A stretch of 64,000 nt of DNA, taken from positions 15,150 to 79,149 of the forward strand of contig CAUDVX010000005.1 in the NCBI GenBank assembly GCA_958452935.1. The letters run 5' to 3'. This DNA is from an uncultured Collinsella sp. (lineage in GTDB: Bacteria > Actinomycetota > Coriobacteriia > Coriobacteriales > Coriobacteriaceae). Each line of letters begins with the position of its first letter. The stretch's first letter is position 1. Below are positions 54,163 through 64,000 of the stretch, one piece after another. The notes below the pieces were generated by a model, which made no database searches, was not told the origin of the DNA, and saw nothing but the letters and a program-made list of their open reading frames with translations. The translations under genes were made by a program, and so were the position numbers.

Positions 54163-55263
54163 CTACTTGATGGCTGCCGTAACGGTGCCGCCGCCCAGGA
54201 CGACGTCGCCGCGGTAGATAACGACTGCCTGTCCGGGGGCGATGGCTCGTTGCGGCTCGTCAAAAGTTAGCAGCATTTGCCCGTCTTCGTCACGCGTAAG
54301 GGTCGCTGCCTGGTCTTTCTGACGGTAGCGGTACTTGGCGCCTACGCGAATGCCGCCGGTGTCGAGCTCCGCCTCCATGCGTACGTCCGGCGCGCTCCAG
54401 ATCCACTCATCGGCCGTGAGGGCAGAGGCGGTTAGGTCCTCGGCCTCGCCCAGATGCACGGTGTTGTTGGCGGCGTCTACGCCCGTCACATACACGGGGT
54501 GCGCCATCGCGACGCCCAGGCCCTTGCGCTGGCCGATGGTATAGCGCAGCGCGCCATTGTGGCGCCCGACCACGCTGCCATCGCGCCACACAATGTCGCC
54601 CGGTGCAGCGGGATGTCCGCAGCGGCGCTCGATATAGCCCGCGTAGTCACCGTCTGGAATAAAGCAGATGTCCTCGCTTTCGGCCTTCTTGGCGTTGGTA
54701 AAGCCCTGCTCGGCGGCTATGCGGCGCACGTCGCGCTCTTTGTCTAGGCCTGCCAGCGGAAAGATCGTGTGCGCCAGGCGCTCCTGCGTAAGCGAATACA
54801 AAAAGTAGCTTTGGTCCTTTTTGGAATCTTCGCTGCGATGTAGCTGCCAGGTGCCGTCGGGCGTCTGGCTCGTTTTGGCATAGTGGCCTGTGGCGATGCA
54901 GTCGCAGCCCATGTCCAGCGCCTCATCGAGCAGCGCGCCAAACTTAATGTGGCGGTTGCAGATAATGCACGGATTGGGCGTTAGCCCCTCCTGGTAGGCG
55001 TTCACAAAGCGCTCGATCACGTTGCGGTCGAAGGTCTGCTGCAGGTCGAGCACATGATGGGGGATCCCCAGACGCTCGGCGACGGCCTTTGCATCGGCGA
55101 TGTCGCGGTCGACCTTACTCATGCCCGTGGCGGGGTCGGGCGCGGGGCAGGTGAGGCGCATGGTGGCGCCGACGCATTCGTAGCCCTGGCTTTTGAGCAG
55201 GTACGCGGTCACGCTGGAATCGACGCCGCCGCTCATGGCGACGAGCACGCGCTTGTTGTGCAT
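54163..55263 (-). CDS. mnmA: tRNA-specific 2-thiouridylase
   Basis: 366 residues. Adds sulfur to wobble U34 of Lys, Glu and Gln tRNAs. The PP-loop [10 protein letters not shown] (11-20) binds ATP; catalytic Cys in TPNPCIICN and the second Cys in ESEDICFIP give the disulfide relay; GHYAKT and KDQSYFL are family blocks, and the C-terminal beta-barrel is complete. Length is normal. The gene is convergent with the HipA-like gene, only 8 bases apart. The ATG follows AAGGAGAACC. Confidence 0.97.
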   Translation of the reverse strand: MHNKRVLVAMSGGVDSSVTAYLLKSQGYECVGATMRLTCPAPDPATGMSKVDRDIADAKAVAERLGIPHHVLDLQQTFDRNVIERFVNAYQEGLTPNPCIICNRHIKFGALLDEALDMGCDCIATGHYAKTSQTPDGTWQLHRSEDSKKDQSYFLYSLTQERLAHTIFPLAGLDKERDVRRIAAEQGFTNAKKAESEDICFIPDGDYAGYIERRCGHPAAPGDIVWRDGSVVGRHNGALRYTIGQRKGLGVAMAHPVYVTGVDAANNTVHLGEAEDLTASALTADEWIWSAPDVRMEAELDTGGIRVGAKYRYRQKDQAATLTRDEDGQMLLTFDEPQRAIAPGQAVVIYRGDVVLGGGTVTAAIK

Positions 55264-55444
55264 GGGGAGGTTCTCCTTGGTGGCATGCGGCCAAAAAAGA
55301 AAAGCGGCGCGGGAGGCTGGTTCCGCGCCGCAGACATTGTAGCAAGTTCGGACGTCTCGTGGGACACCCTAACGAGATAGGCTCAGGCCGCCAGAAGAGA
55401 GGGTAGACCGGCGTGCCTTGGGCCTATCGACAAGTGACGGGCCC

Positions 55445-56383
<939 letters not shown>

Positions 56384-56442
56384 GGTGAACCTCCAAAGTG
56401 TCCAAGTTGCTGGTTGCCGTGTGGTTTCACGGTGCGTGTAGT

Positions 56443-56480
56443 AGCTAAACCCATAAACCTTATAGGTTGTTCGTTTAGCT
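56443..56480. promoter_or_regulatory. Nested palindrome between cysK and the Rrf2 gene
   Basis: AACCTTATAGGTT (56456-56468) is a perfect palindrome around TAT. It is enclosed by AGCTAAAC (56443-56450) and GTTTAGCT (56473-56480), also perfect and sharing nearly the same centre. A likely binding site for the Rrf2 regulator in the divergent promoter region, as with CymR and cysteine genes. Confidence 0.6.
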
Positions 56481-56636
56481 GTTGGCAAGCATAGTAGACA
56501 CTAAAGCCTAGTAATGCAATAGGAAATAGAAGATTATTACGAGTCGATTAACCATCTTGATCGGAACGGGTTTTTTCAAACCCATTTTTTCGGCTAGAAT
56601 TTCAACGGACTAAAAGACCGAAAGGCAGCACTATAT

Positions 56637-57065
56637 ATGTTGGTTTCTACTAAGGGCAGGTACGCCCTGCGCGTTATGGTCGATCTGGCCGAGCACCAGG
56701 CGGCCGGTCGCATCCCGCTCAAAGAGATCGCGGCGCGACAGGGGATTTCCGAGAAATATCTCGAGAACATCTTGGCTACGCTCGTGCGCGCCAACATGCT
56801 TTCGGGTATGCGTGGCAAGGGCGGCGGCTATGTGCTCACGCGTCCGCCCGAGCAGTACACGGTGGGCGAGATCCTGCGCCTGACCGAGGGTAGTCTAGCG
56901 CCGGTCGCCTGCCTGGATGGCGACTGCAAGGGTTGCTCGCGATCTGATGAGTGCCCCACGCTCGACGTGTGGAAGAACCTGGACAAGCTCATCAACGATT
57001 ACCTCGACGGTGTGACGCTCGACCAGCTCGTCGCCCCCAGCGAAGGCTACGACTACGTCATCTAG
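56637..57065 (+). CDS. Rrf2-family regulator, IscR/CymR-like
   Basis: 142 residues. Winged-helix DNA-binding half: KGRYALRVMVDLA, EIAARQGISEKYLENILATL (split by eye) and GKGGGYVLTRP. Four Cys (92, 97, 100, 106) in the segment where IscR holds its 2Fe-2S ligands suggest a cluster; CymR lacks these. It lies divergent to cysK with a nested palindrome between, which suggests control of cysteine or iron-sulfur supply. No isc/suf genes follow. The ATG at 56637 has AAAGG upstream. Confidence 0.9.
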   Translation: MLVSTKGRYALRVMVDLAEHQAAGRIPLKEIAARQGISEKYLENILATLVRANMLSGMRGKGGGYVLTRPPEQYTVGEILRLTEGSLAPVACLDGDCKGCSRSDECPTLDVWKNLDKLINDYLDGVTLDQLVAPSEGYDYVI

Positions 57066-57133
57066 CCCACCTGCCATTTGGGGACGGGGTGGAAATGGTA
57101 GATTTTCTTGCCCTCTGAGGATTGACAAATAAG

Positions 57134-57168
57134 AAGGCCGCCCATTTTTGCGATGGGCGGCCTTTGAT
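57134..57168. terminator. Bidirectional terminator
   Basis: AAGGCCGCCCAT (57134-57145) and ATGGGCGGCCTT (57153-57164) between two convergent genes, with a T-run on the plus strand side. Confidence 0.85.
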
Positions 57169-57200
57169 TTGGTCCGATGCGTTTGCGTGTCGGGGGCGTT

Positions 57201-57566
57201 CTACTCTTCGGCAATACTATCGAGGATGCTGCGCATGATGGACACTAGGATGCTGCCCATAAAGGCCGAGCCAAAGCCGGCGATGGAGATGCCGACGCCC
57301 AACAAGTTGACCGACAGGTAGCTGGCGAGCTCCAGCATAAAGCTGTTGAGCACGAGCTGGAAAATGCCGAGCGTAATGATGGTGAGCGGCAGCGAGATAA
57401 CCGTGAGGAACGGTTTGACGAACGAATCGACGATGTTGAGGAACAGCCCCACAAAGGCAAAGCAGACCCAGGCCTCGGCAAGGCCGAAAGGTTGGATGCC
57501 GGGGACGAGGAACGTGGCGATCGCGATGGCGATCGAGGTGAAGAGCCAGTTAAGCATAAAGCGCAT
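57201..57566 (-). CDS. Phage-holin family 4-like membrane protein
   Basis: 121 residues with four predicted membrane helices and few charges. The pattern RFMLNWLFTSIAIAIATFLVPGI, NIVDSFVKPFLT, and PLTIITLGIFQLVLNSFMLEL (each broken here) matches the holin-4 superfamily widespread in bacterial chromosomes. A real holin role is doubtful, as no phage genes are near. The ATG at 57566 follows a GAAAGGA box on the minus strand. Confidence 0.85.
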   Translation of the reverse strand: MRFMLNWLFTSIAIAIATFLVPGIQPFGLAEAWVCFAFVGLFLNIVDSFVKPFLTVISLPLTIITLGIFQLVLNSFMLELASYLSVNLLGVGISIAGFGSAFMGSILVSIMRSILDSIAEE

Positions 57567-57891
57567 GGCGTGAATCCTTTCTTGCGCCGGGGTTGCTGGC
57601 GTCGCGTGAAGCGGCTTGCGGCGGCGACTTGGATGGTTGCGCGGGCGCGCCGCGGTGTTTGGGCGCCCATTGTCTCAAATATTCGTGGAGCTTACGTGCG
57701 CATTCGGTTTCTAAACGGCGTTCGTCCTAAAAAACGTGCCGCTGACAGAGAGTCTTGTCGCTTTAGTTTAGTGGTGTGCTACACTGCTACGGGCAAATGG
57801 CCCATGCATTAGTTTTATTGCATAGAACGGGCGAACGATGCCCGATGTCAGTATCAACTTCGATGCCTTTTGGCGGGTTTGGCGGTGATCG
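57567..57891. other. Intergenic stretch between divergent genes
   Basis: About 325 bases without a recognised gene. TACACT at 57780-57785 with TTGTCG 19 bases before is a weak promoter candidate for the TrpR-like gene. No repeat or RNA structure is clear. Confidence 0.4.
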
Positions 57892-58191
57892 ATGAATATC
57901 GAGAACATGTTTGACAAGCCTGATGTCAAGCAGCTGGTCCACACATTTAGTCTTTTGGACGACGAGAACGATATCCAAGCGTTTTTAACCGATATCTGCA
58001 CGCCGCGCGAGATCTGCGATCTTTCTCAGCGCCTGCAGGTCGCGCGTTATCTGGACGAGGGCGAGCCCTATGTTGAGGTTCAGGCCCGCACCGGCGCTTC
58101 GTCCACCACGGTGAGCCGCGTGTCCAAGGCGCTTAATGGCGAGTACGGTGGCTATCGCAAGATCCTCATCAAGCTGGAGGATGGCGAGTAG
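57892..58191 (+). CDS. TrpR/YerC-family DNA-binding protein
   Basis: 99 residues. Helix-turn-helix of the Trp-repressor clan: LTDICTPREICDLSQRLQVA and GASSTTVSRVSKALNGEYGG (both cut to their key part). The YerC/YecD subgroup is widespread in Gram-positives and has no established tryptophan role. The chain length is typical. The ATG follows GGTGATCG, a weak ribosome site. A terminator follows closely. Confidence 0.9.
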   Translation: MNIENMFDKPDVKQLVHTFSLLDDENDIQAFLTDICTPREICDLSQRLQVARYLDEGEPYVEVQARTGASSTTVSRVSKALNGEYGGYRKILIKLEDGE

Positions 58192-58218
58192 GCCAGCGGT
58201 AAAAACAAATTGCGCAGA

Positions 58219-58244
58219 ACCGTCCCTTCGGGGGCGGTTTTTTG
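58219..58244 (+). terminator. Rho-independent terminator
   Basis: AACCGTCCC and GGGGCGGTT around TTCG (58219-58240), followed by TTTTG. Confidence 0.85.
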
Positions 58245-58252
58245 ATTCCTCG

Positions 58253-58318
58253 GGGACGGAGGAAAACGTATCACCGGGTTAGACTGACCCCTTGTTGATC
58301 CGTTTTCCTCCGTCCCCA
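58253..58318. repeat. REP-like palindrome with 17-base perfect arms
   Basis: GGGGACGGAGGAAAACG (58253-58269) and CGTTTTCCTCCGTCCCC (58302-58318) flank 32 bases that include GACCCCTTG. A lone copy of one arm is at 45207. Confidence 0.75.
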
Positions 58319-58410
58319 AGGGATCAAATCTGTTGGCGTGGGGCAAATCTGTCCGCGTGGGCAGGTAGGATGGATGCATTGATTATTGCGAACGGTTTGA
58401 GTGGAGGACC

Positions 58411-61400
58411 ATGCCTGTTCGAATCTATACCACCAATACCGGTACGGACTTGAGCGATGCCGAGACGGCGTTGCTCGCCGACCTGGTTGCCCGCCACGGG
58501 CGTGCTGTATTGCTGGCGCCCTCGTTTGCTGAGCTCGACGTGTGCCGTCACGATGCTGCGGTTGCTGGCGCCTCGCTGGGCGTTGACTACAAAACCCCCG
58601 CGTCGTGGCTTCGTTCGCTGTGGGAGCTTATGGGCGATGGCCGCAGCTTCGTCGACAACATGCAGCGTCAGATGCTGTTCTCGGACATGATCGCCCGTCG
58701 CGACGATGCTGGCCTGCAGCCGCTTTCGCGCAGTCAGGGCACGGTGCGCATGCTCGCGCGCATGGCCCGCGATGTGCTGCCGGGCGTAGCGGGGACGGGT
58801 GCCGAGCGCTGCTGCGGCGACGTTTGCCATCCCGAGCCCAAAAGCGACGCCGAAGCCCGTGTGTTCGAGCTGTTGAGTGCCTATGCGAGCGGCTTGGACC
58901 GTCGAGACATGGTCGAGCCCTGCGAGGCGGCTGACCTTATGGCCGACGCTTTGGCCGACAGCCTGCCGGCGTGCGCCCGCGCGGTATGCGTGCGTGGTGT
59001 CACGTCGTTTACGCACGGCCTGCTCGAGTTGCTGTCCGCCGTGGCAAACAACGGGGGAGAGGTCGTTGTGCTGCTTGCCCGCGAGCAGGCTGCGATGCGC
59101 GAGGAACTTGCAGCCGCCTTTGATGCCCGCGGTGTGCTGTTTGAGGCCGCGCCGCTGGGGGAGGGTGCCGCTGCGCCCCAGACTGCCTCCAAGTCTGCCG
59201 TTCAGTCTACCTTTGTAGAGGTTGCCGGCCCTCACGCCCGCGCCCACGCCTATGTGGATGCAATCGATGAGCTGGTAAAAACGTGTGAGGACGCCGCGGC
59301 CGACGGCGGTGTCGCGGCGTCCGCGGACCCCGTGCGCGCGCTCGTGGTGTCTGCCCGGGCGCCCCAGCTGTTCGGTGAACTCGCTGCCCGTTTGGCGGCG
59401 CGTCACATTGCTGCTGAGACAACCGAGTTCACGGCGTTTTCCCAATCCATCGCGGGCAGGCAGTTCACGGCGCTCGCCAATCTGATCGAGCGCATGAAGG
59501 CCGCCGACGAGGGCACCGCCTCCAAGACCGAGTGGTGGCCCGCGCCGGAGCTTACCGACTGGATTTATAGTCCGCTTTCGGGCGCCGATGCCGCCAGCGC
59601 GCGCACCTTCGACAAGAACATGCGCCTGTCGCGCGGCAAGACCACCACGGCCGTCAAAAGCCTGCTGCAGAGCGTGCAGGGCCAGGTCAGGGGCACGCGC
59701 AAGGCCGCCAGTGATGATAACTGGTTTAAGAACGTGCCGTGCGTGGTCTCGGACGTGTTCCAAGCGCTGTGGCGCGACAAACCCGTGACGGCGCTCAAGG
59801 CCATGCTCGCCGTCGCCGAGGCGTTGCCCGATCGCGCCTTTGGAGGCCTTGACGGTCAGGCTCGTCGCCAGGCGGAGACCGCCCTGCTGCGACATGCCAT
59901 CGACATCCTTATGAACGACGCCCGCGCGCTCGACGTGTCGCAGGCGGCGACCGTGCCCGTGCTCGACGGCGTTCGTACCAAGGTGGACAAGCGCAGCACC
60001 GCATACGATTACGAGACCTACGAGGTCGACCGCGCGCCGCGCGCCCAGGTGCGCTTTGCGTCGCTTGCCGATGCGGCAGCCCTGCGTCCCGCCAGCTACG
60101 ATGCCGTGCTGTTTGCCGACGTCGACCTGGACAGTTACCCGCTTTCGCACGAGGAGGGCCCGCTGGCCACGTTGACGGCCGAGCTGGGGCGCAGCGGTGT
60201 GACGCTTGAGCCCGCGGCCCTGCTGCGCGTGCGCTTTGGCCGCGCGATGCAGGCGGCGCACGGCCCCGTTGTGCTCGCCCGCGTGACGCACAATCGCCAG
60301 GCACGCGAGTGCTATCCGGCTGCCGTGTGGACCGAGTTGCGGGCGCATGCCGAGGCCGCTGGCGCCGCCAAGGTTACGTGCGTGGGCGAGGGCGGTATCG
60401 TCGCCGATTTTGATCCAGCGGCAGGCGAGGGCATCGAGTGCAAGCGCGTCGCATGCGAGGCTCCTCAGCATTTGAGTGAGGCGGCTGTGCCGTACCTGGT
60501 TCTGCGTCGCCGCGATGGCGAGGGCGAGAACGCGCCGCTCGTGCCGCGTCTGACGTCCGCCTCGCAGATTGAGGCGTATTCGACGTGCCCGCTGTGCTGG
60601 TTCGTGTCATATCGCGTGAAGCCCCAGTCCATCGATGCGGGCTTTGGCAACATGGAGAAGGGCAACTTTGTCCACGACGTGCTGGAGCACCTGCATGCCC
60701 GCCTGCCCCAGGAGGGCATGGAGCGCGTGACGCCCGAGAATCTGCCGCGCGCTCAGGAGCTGCTCCGCGAGGTCTTTGACGAGACGTTGGCCGAGCACGC
60801 CGGCAAGCGCGGCACGGAGGGCCCGCTGGTGCCGCTCTCTGCGGTGGAGGAGCGCCAGGTGGCCGAGATCTTGCCGCAGCTGGAGGGCGTGCTTGCCTAC
60901 GAGTCCGAGGCGCTTGCCCCCTTTGCCCCGCGTTACCTGGAGTTCGCCTTCAACGAGCTCAAGGTCGAGTATGCCGGCTGGCCGCTTGGCGGGCGCATCG
61001 ACCGCGTGGACGTGGACGCCGAGAATCGTGCCGTGGTGATCGACTACAAGCATCGCACGGGCGTTGAGGAGTTTAAGCTCGCCGACCCCACGGTGCGCGA
61101 CGAGGAGTCGGGCGCGGCGCCCATCGACGATCCGCGGTGGCTACCGCCCCATACCCAGACGCTTGTCTACGCGCAGGCCATGCGCCGGGCGCTGGATTTG
61201 GATACCCGCGCGGCGCTCTATTTTTCGACCAAGGGCGGCAAACCGGCGCTGCGAGGCGCCGCGAGCGCCGAGCTGCTCGAGGAGGAGCGCGGCGACGGTC
61301 GCATCCCGGGCCTTAAGAAAGGTTTCCCCGGCGAGGGTGGCAGCATGGACTTCGACGCTCTGCTCGATCGCGTAGAGGCCGGCATCGCCGAGCGCCTGCA

Positions 61401-61509
61401 CGAGCTCGAGGCAGGCAACGTTGCCGCCGTCGACCCGGCGTCGGCTCAGGCCGCGCATGCGCGCTGCTCGTATAACCACGAAGGAACGTTTGTAAGGAGG
61501 GACGTGTAG
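58411..61509 (+). CDS. AddB/RexB-like helicase-nuclease subunit
   Basis: 1032 residues. Works with the AddA-type protein encoded next to process DNA ends for recombination. The C-terminal PD-(D/E)XK nuclease region has GGRIDRVDVD, VVIDYKHRTG (about 873-882; Asp and Lys of the active site) and TLVYAQAM. Cysteines at about 727-730 (CPLC) and near 1022 (CSYN) could bind an iron-sulfur cluster as in AddB, but the full four-Cys set is not clear. The N-terminal two thirds is a degenerate helicase-like region. The stop is 3 bases before the next start. The ATG follows TGGAGGACC. Confidence 0.85.
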   Translation: MPVRIYTTNTGTDLSDAETALLADLVARHGRAVLLAPSFAELDVCRHDAAVAGASLGVDYKTPASWLRSLWELMGDGRSFVDNMQRQMLFSDMIARRDDAGLQPLSRSQGTVRMLARMARDVLPGVAGTGAERCCGDVCHPEPKSDAEARVFELLSAYASGLDRRDMVEPCEAADLMADALADSLPACARAVCVRGVTSFTHGLLELLSAVANNGGEVVVLLAREQAAMREELAAAFDARGVLFEAAPLGEGAAAPQTASKSAVQSTFVEVAGPHARAHAYVDAIDELVKTCEDAAADGGVAASADPVRALVVSARAPQLFGELAARLAARHIAAETTEFTAFSQSIAGRQFTALANLIERMKAADEGTASKTEWWPAPELTDWIYSPLSGADAASARTFDKNMRLSRGKTTTAVKSLLQSVQGQVRGTRKAASDDNWFKNVPCVVSDVFQALWRDKPVTALKAMLAVAEALPDRAFGGLDGQARRQAETALLRHAIDILMNDARALDVSQAATVPVLDGVRTKVDKRSTAYDYETYEVDRAPRAQVRFASLADAAALRPASYDAVLFADVDLDSYPLSHEEGPLATLTAELGRSGVTLEPAALLRVRFGRAMQAAHGPVVLARVTHNRQARECYPAAVWTELRAHAEAAGAAKVTCVGEGGIVADFDPAAGEGIECKRVACEAPQHLSEAAVPYLVLRRRDGEGENAPLVPRLTSASQIEAYSTCPLCWFVSYRVKPQSIDAGFGNMEKGNFVHDVLEHLHARLPQEGMERVTPENLPRAQELLREVFDETLAEHAGKRGTEGPLVPLSAVEERQVAEILPQLEGVLAYESEALAPFAPRYLEFAFNELKVEYAGWPLGGRIDRVDVDAENRAVVIDYKHRTGVEEFKLADPTVRDEESGAAPIDDPRWLPPHTQTLVYAQAMRRALDLDTRAALYFSTKGGKPALRGAASAELLEEERGDGRIPGLKKGFPGEGGSMDFDALLDRVEAGIAERLHELEAGNVAAVDPASAQAAHARCSYNHEGTFVRRDV

Positions 61510-61512
61510 ACC

Positions 61513-64000
61513 ATGGATCTTTCGACTTTGATGCCGCAACAGCTGCAGATCGTCAAAACGCTCGACCGTCCGCTGTTTGTCTCGGCGGGCGCCGGTTCGG
61601 GCAAGACCTTTACCCTTACGCGCCGCATCGTCTACGCGCTCTCGCCCGAATCCGGTCCGTTCGTTGAGCATCTGGACCAGGTGCTCGCCATTACCTTTAC
61701 CAAAGATGCCGCGGCCGAGATCCGTGACCGCGTGCGCCGCGCGCTCATCGACGAGGACATGGACGAGGAGGCCCTGACTGCCGACGATGCGTGGATCTCG
61801 ACCATTCACGGCATGTGCTCGCGTATCCTGCGCGCACATGCGTTGGAGCTGAGCATCGATCCCGAGTTCACAGTGCTCACCGATACCGACGAGCTTATGG
61901 ACCAGGCTGTTGAGCATGTGCTGGCCCGCGCGACGGCGCCCGATGCCGCCCCCAAGCTCGCCGCCTCGCTCAAGGCCCTCTACGCCTGGTATCCCATGGC
62001 GGGTGAGGGCGGCCCCTTTGGCGCCGGCACCACCATCAAGGGCCTGGTGCGCGAGCTGCTGGAGCTCTCGAGCCAGCTGCCGGGCGGCATGGACGACGTG
62101 CGCGTGGCACGCGGCCAGGCCGACACCTCGGCGCTTGCCGATGCCTATCGCGCAGCGCTGGGTGCGAGCAAGGCCGCGACCGAGAAGGCACAGACGGCGC
62201 TCGATGCCATCGACGCGTTCGAGGCCAGTGGCAAGACCATGGCCGATGCGGCGCGACTCATGATGTCGTGCACCATGCCGCGTGCGAGCAAGGCATTCCC
62301 TAAGGAGCAGGTCGAGCTGCTCAAGGCCGAGGCCGCCGATGCGTTTATCAATATCGTGCTTGCCTGCGGTGGCCCGGCGCTCGATGCGCTGGTGGGCCTG
62401 GCCCGTTCCGTGGAGGCCGAGTATCGCGCGCTCAAGGCCGGCCAGTCCGCCCTCGATAATAACGACCTGCTGCGCATGGCCTACGAGGCCCTGCGCGATT
62501 ACCCTGCCATTCGTGCTGCGTACGAGGGCCGCTTTAAGATGGTCATGATCGACGAGTTCCAGGATACCGACCAGATGCAGGTCGATCTGATCCGTTACCT
62601 GACGGGTGCGGGGGAGCGTGCGCTTTGTACCGTGGGCGATGCGCAGCAGTCGATCTATCGCTTCCGCGGCGCCGAGGTCGAGGTGTTCCGTCGCCAGGAG
62701 CGCAAGGTGGGCGCCTCGGGGACGGCCGAGGTAGCGGCCGTCGCTGACGCTGCTGCCGATGTCCCCGCCGGCGAGCTCGTCAAGCTCGTGCGCAACTTCC
62801 GCAGCCATGACGAGGTGCTGCGTTACGTGGCACGCGTCTTCGACGGCGACAACGGCGGCCTGATGCAGGGCTTTTTGGATCTTGAGGCGAGCGACGGCCG
62901 CAAGGACACGCTGGTGGCAGACGCCTCGCGTCGCCAGGCCCTCTTTGTTGCCGGCGGCAGTACGCAGGAACGCACACAGGCAAAGGCCCGTGCGATCGCC
63001 GAGCGGTTCCGCTCGCTTGCCGATGCCGGCCAGCCCCAGGGTGGCATGGTGCTGCTGCTGGGCCGCATGACCAACGCAGACGTCTACGCGCAGGCCTTCC
63101 GCGACCAGGGGCTCGACTGCGTCATCGCGGGCGGCTCGGTCTTTGCCCAAGCCCCCGAGGTGCAGACGGTACGCGCCCTGGTTTGCGCGCTCGCCAATCC
63201 GGCCGATACGGCGCAGGGCCTTATGCCGCTGCTCGCCTCGCCGATGTTTGCCCTGGGCGCCCAGGAGTTTCTGGCGCTGGCGACCAAGCTCGATAGCGAG
63301 ACGGGGGAGACCTCGCGTCGCAACATCGATGCGGGCATCATGAGCGATTCCGATGTGCCGGGCCTGCAAGACTTGCCGCTCGTGACGCGCGCCCGCGAGG
63401 TGCTGCGCTATGCGCTTCGTCGCGTGGGCCGCGATTCGTTCGCGGCGATCACGCGCGACGTGGTCAACGCGTCCGGCTGGTTTGTGCGTCTGGCACAGCG
63501 TGGTCCCGAGGGCAAGGCCATTGCCGCCAACGTGCTCAAGGCGCTCGACGCTGTGGCCGAGGCGGAGGCCGAGTTCGGCAACTCGCCGCGTTCCATCGCG
63601 CTTGCCTTCGATCGCTTCCTGGCGGGCAAGGAAGCTCCGGGTGCCCTCAACGAGGAGGGCGACGGCGCGGTGCGCATCATGACGGTGCATGCCTCCAAGG
63701 GTCTGGAATATCCGGTCGTGGCGGTCGCGGAGTGCTTTGGCGTGCGTAAGTCCTCGGGTGCGGCACAGATGGGTCGCGTCGAGGGTGGAGCGCAGGTCGT
63801 GGCGCTGCCGGCACGCTTCGACGGCGTTAAACTCGCGGACGGAACTTTTGTGAAGGGCGACGACGTTAAAAAGCAGTTTGAGCATGCGTTTAAGGGCAAG
63901 GGCACGTCGCTATGGCTGCCGCCGGAGCTCATGGAGGACGTCTGCGCGACGGGTTCTCCCGCCGAGGCATTTGCTCGCCTGCGCAACGACGACCTGCAGC
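61513..64000 (+). CDS. AddA-like UvrD-type helicase/nuclease subunit (leaves window)
   Basis: The first 829 residues are present. ATP-dependent 3'-5' helicase partner of the AddB-like subunit. Motifs: Walker A SAGAGSGKT (24-32), TFTKDAAAEI, STIHGMCSRIL (motif Ic), DEFQDTD (347-353), GDAQQSIYRFRGA (motif III), and TVHASKGLEYPVV (about 723-735, motif V). The nuclease part should lie beyond the window edge. The length of the preserved part and the neighbour argue for AddA rather than UvrD or PcrA. The ATG follows AAGGAGGG within the previous gene end. Confidence 0.92.
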   Translation, partial: MDLSTLMPQQLQIVKTLDRPLFVSAGAGSGKTFTLTRRIVYALSPESGPFVEHLDQVLAITFTKDAAAEIRDRVRRALIDEDMDEEALTADDAWISTIHGMCSRILRAHALELSIDPEFTVLTDTDELMDQAVEHVLARATAPDAAPKLAASLKALYAWYPMAGEGGPFGAGTTIKGLVRELLELSSQLPGGMDDVRVARGQADTSALADAYRAALGASKAATEKAQTALDAIDAFEASGKTMADAARLMMSCTMPRASKAFPKEQVELLKAEAADAFINIVLACGGPALDALVGLARSVEAEYRALKAGQSALDNNDLLRMAYEALRDYPAIRAAYEGRFKMVMIDEFQDTDQMQVDLIRYLTGAGERALCTVGDAQQSIYRFRGAEVEVFRRQERKVGASGTAEVAAVADAAADVPAGELVKLVRNFRSHDEVLRYVARVFDGDNGGLMQGFLDLEASDGRKDTLVADASRRQALFVAGGSTQERTQAKARAIAERFRSLADAGQPQGGMVLLLGRMTNADVYAQAFRDQGLDCVIAGGSVFAQAPEVQTVRALVCALANPADTAQGLMPLLASPMFALGAQEFLALATKLDSETGETSRRNIDAGIMSDSDVPGLQDLPLVTRAREVLRYALRRVGRDSFAAITRDVVNASGWFVRLAQRGPEGKAIAANVLKALDAVAEAEAEFGNSPRSIALAFDRFLAGKEAPGALNEEGDGAVRIMTVHASKGLEYPVVAVAECFGVRKSSGAAQMGRVEGGAQVVALPARFDGVKLADGTFVKGDDVKKQFEHAFKGKGTSLWLPPELMEDVCATGSPAEAFARLRNDDLQ

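Noticed and set aside
57201..57566. Prophage remnant based on the holin-like gene
   Set aside because: No other phage gene lies near, and this family is common on bacterial chromosomes.
58324..60471. A 715-codon minus-strand frame opposite the AddB-like gene
   Set aside because: Antisense shadow without domains or ribosome site.
61141..63885. A 914-codon minus-strand frame opposite the AddA-like gene
   Set aside because: Antisense shadow without domains; the plus strand carries all helicase motifs.

Overview
The window is high-GC bacterial DNA with dense, mostly strand-alternating genes, strong AAGGAGG-type ribosome sites and many short intergenic palindromes. An electron-bifurcating-type [FeFe] hydrogenase, a PTS alpha-glucoside operon, FucO, an EFR1-type flavodoxin/ferredoxin, zinc-ribbon/FHA/serine-threonine-kinase proteins and GC-biased codon use together suggest an anaerobic gut actinobacterium of the Coriobacteriia, most likely Collinsella-like. 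This is inference; there is no rRNA or tRNA in the window to prove it.

Region 1 (1-997): the N-terminal third of a copper-exporting P1B ATPase, leaving the window on the left, with a CsoR-like palindrome in its promoter. Region 2 (about 1.1-30.1 kb): a large signalling island. It encodes four Ser/Thr kinases (two with clear extracytoplasmic sensor regions), four FHA-domain proteins, one PP2C phosphatase, eight zinc-ribbon proteins (most with one or more membrane segments), an acidic repeat protein whose frame is broken, and a 1311-residue Ig-like surface protein. Seven transcription units in the island carry the same 12-base palindrome TGTTGCGCAACA over the probable -35 region. Arrays of a 55-bp palindromic repeat with an 80-bp period lie at both edges of the island and in the gap before its last gene. 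Several island proteins share short threonine motifs (TTVLD, ETVVTLD, TGVL) that look like phospho-threonine ligands for the FHA domains. My reading is a kinase writer / FHA reader / PP2C eraser circuit serving a set of zinc-ribbon membrane proteins and a cell-surface protein.

Region 3 (30.4-38.9 kb): a DEAD-box RNA helicase, an EFR1-type flavodoxin/ferredoxin and a PTS operon (EIIA, LicT-type antiterminator, EIICB, GH4 6-phospho-alpha-glucosidase) preceded by a clear antiterminator/terminator pair. Region 4 (39.1-45.2 kb): a hydrogenase-type operon (NuoF/GltD-like flavoprotein, [FeFe] hydrogenase) followed by an ABC substrate-binding lipoprotein and a fused ABC permease-ATPase.

Region 5 (45.4-64 kb): housekeeping and accessory genes: an orphan RelB/DinJ antitoxin, a CPBP protease, a YgiQ radical SAM protein, a YoaK membrane protein, FucO, an M42 peptidase, a HipA-like kinase with a fused helix-turn-helix, MnmA, CysK with a divergent Rrf2 regulator, a holin-like membrane protein, a TrpR/YerC-like regulator, and the AddB-like/AddA-like recombination nuclease pair (AddA leaves the window on the right). 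Two copies of a roughly 252-bp element of unknown nature and several GTCCC-type REP-like palindromes sit between genes here.
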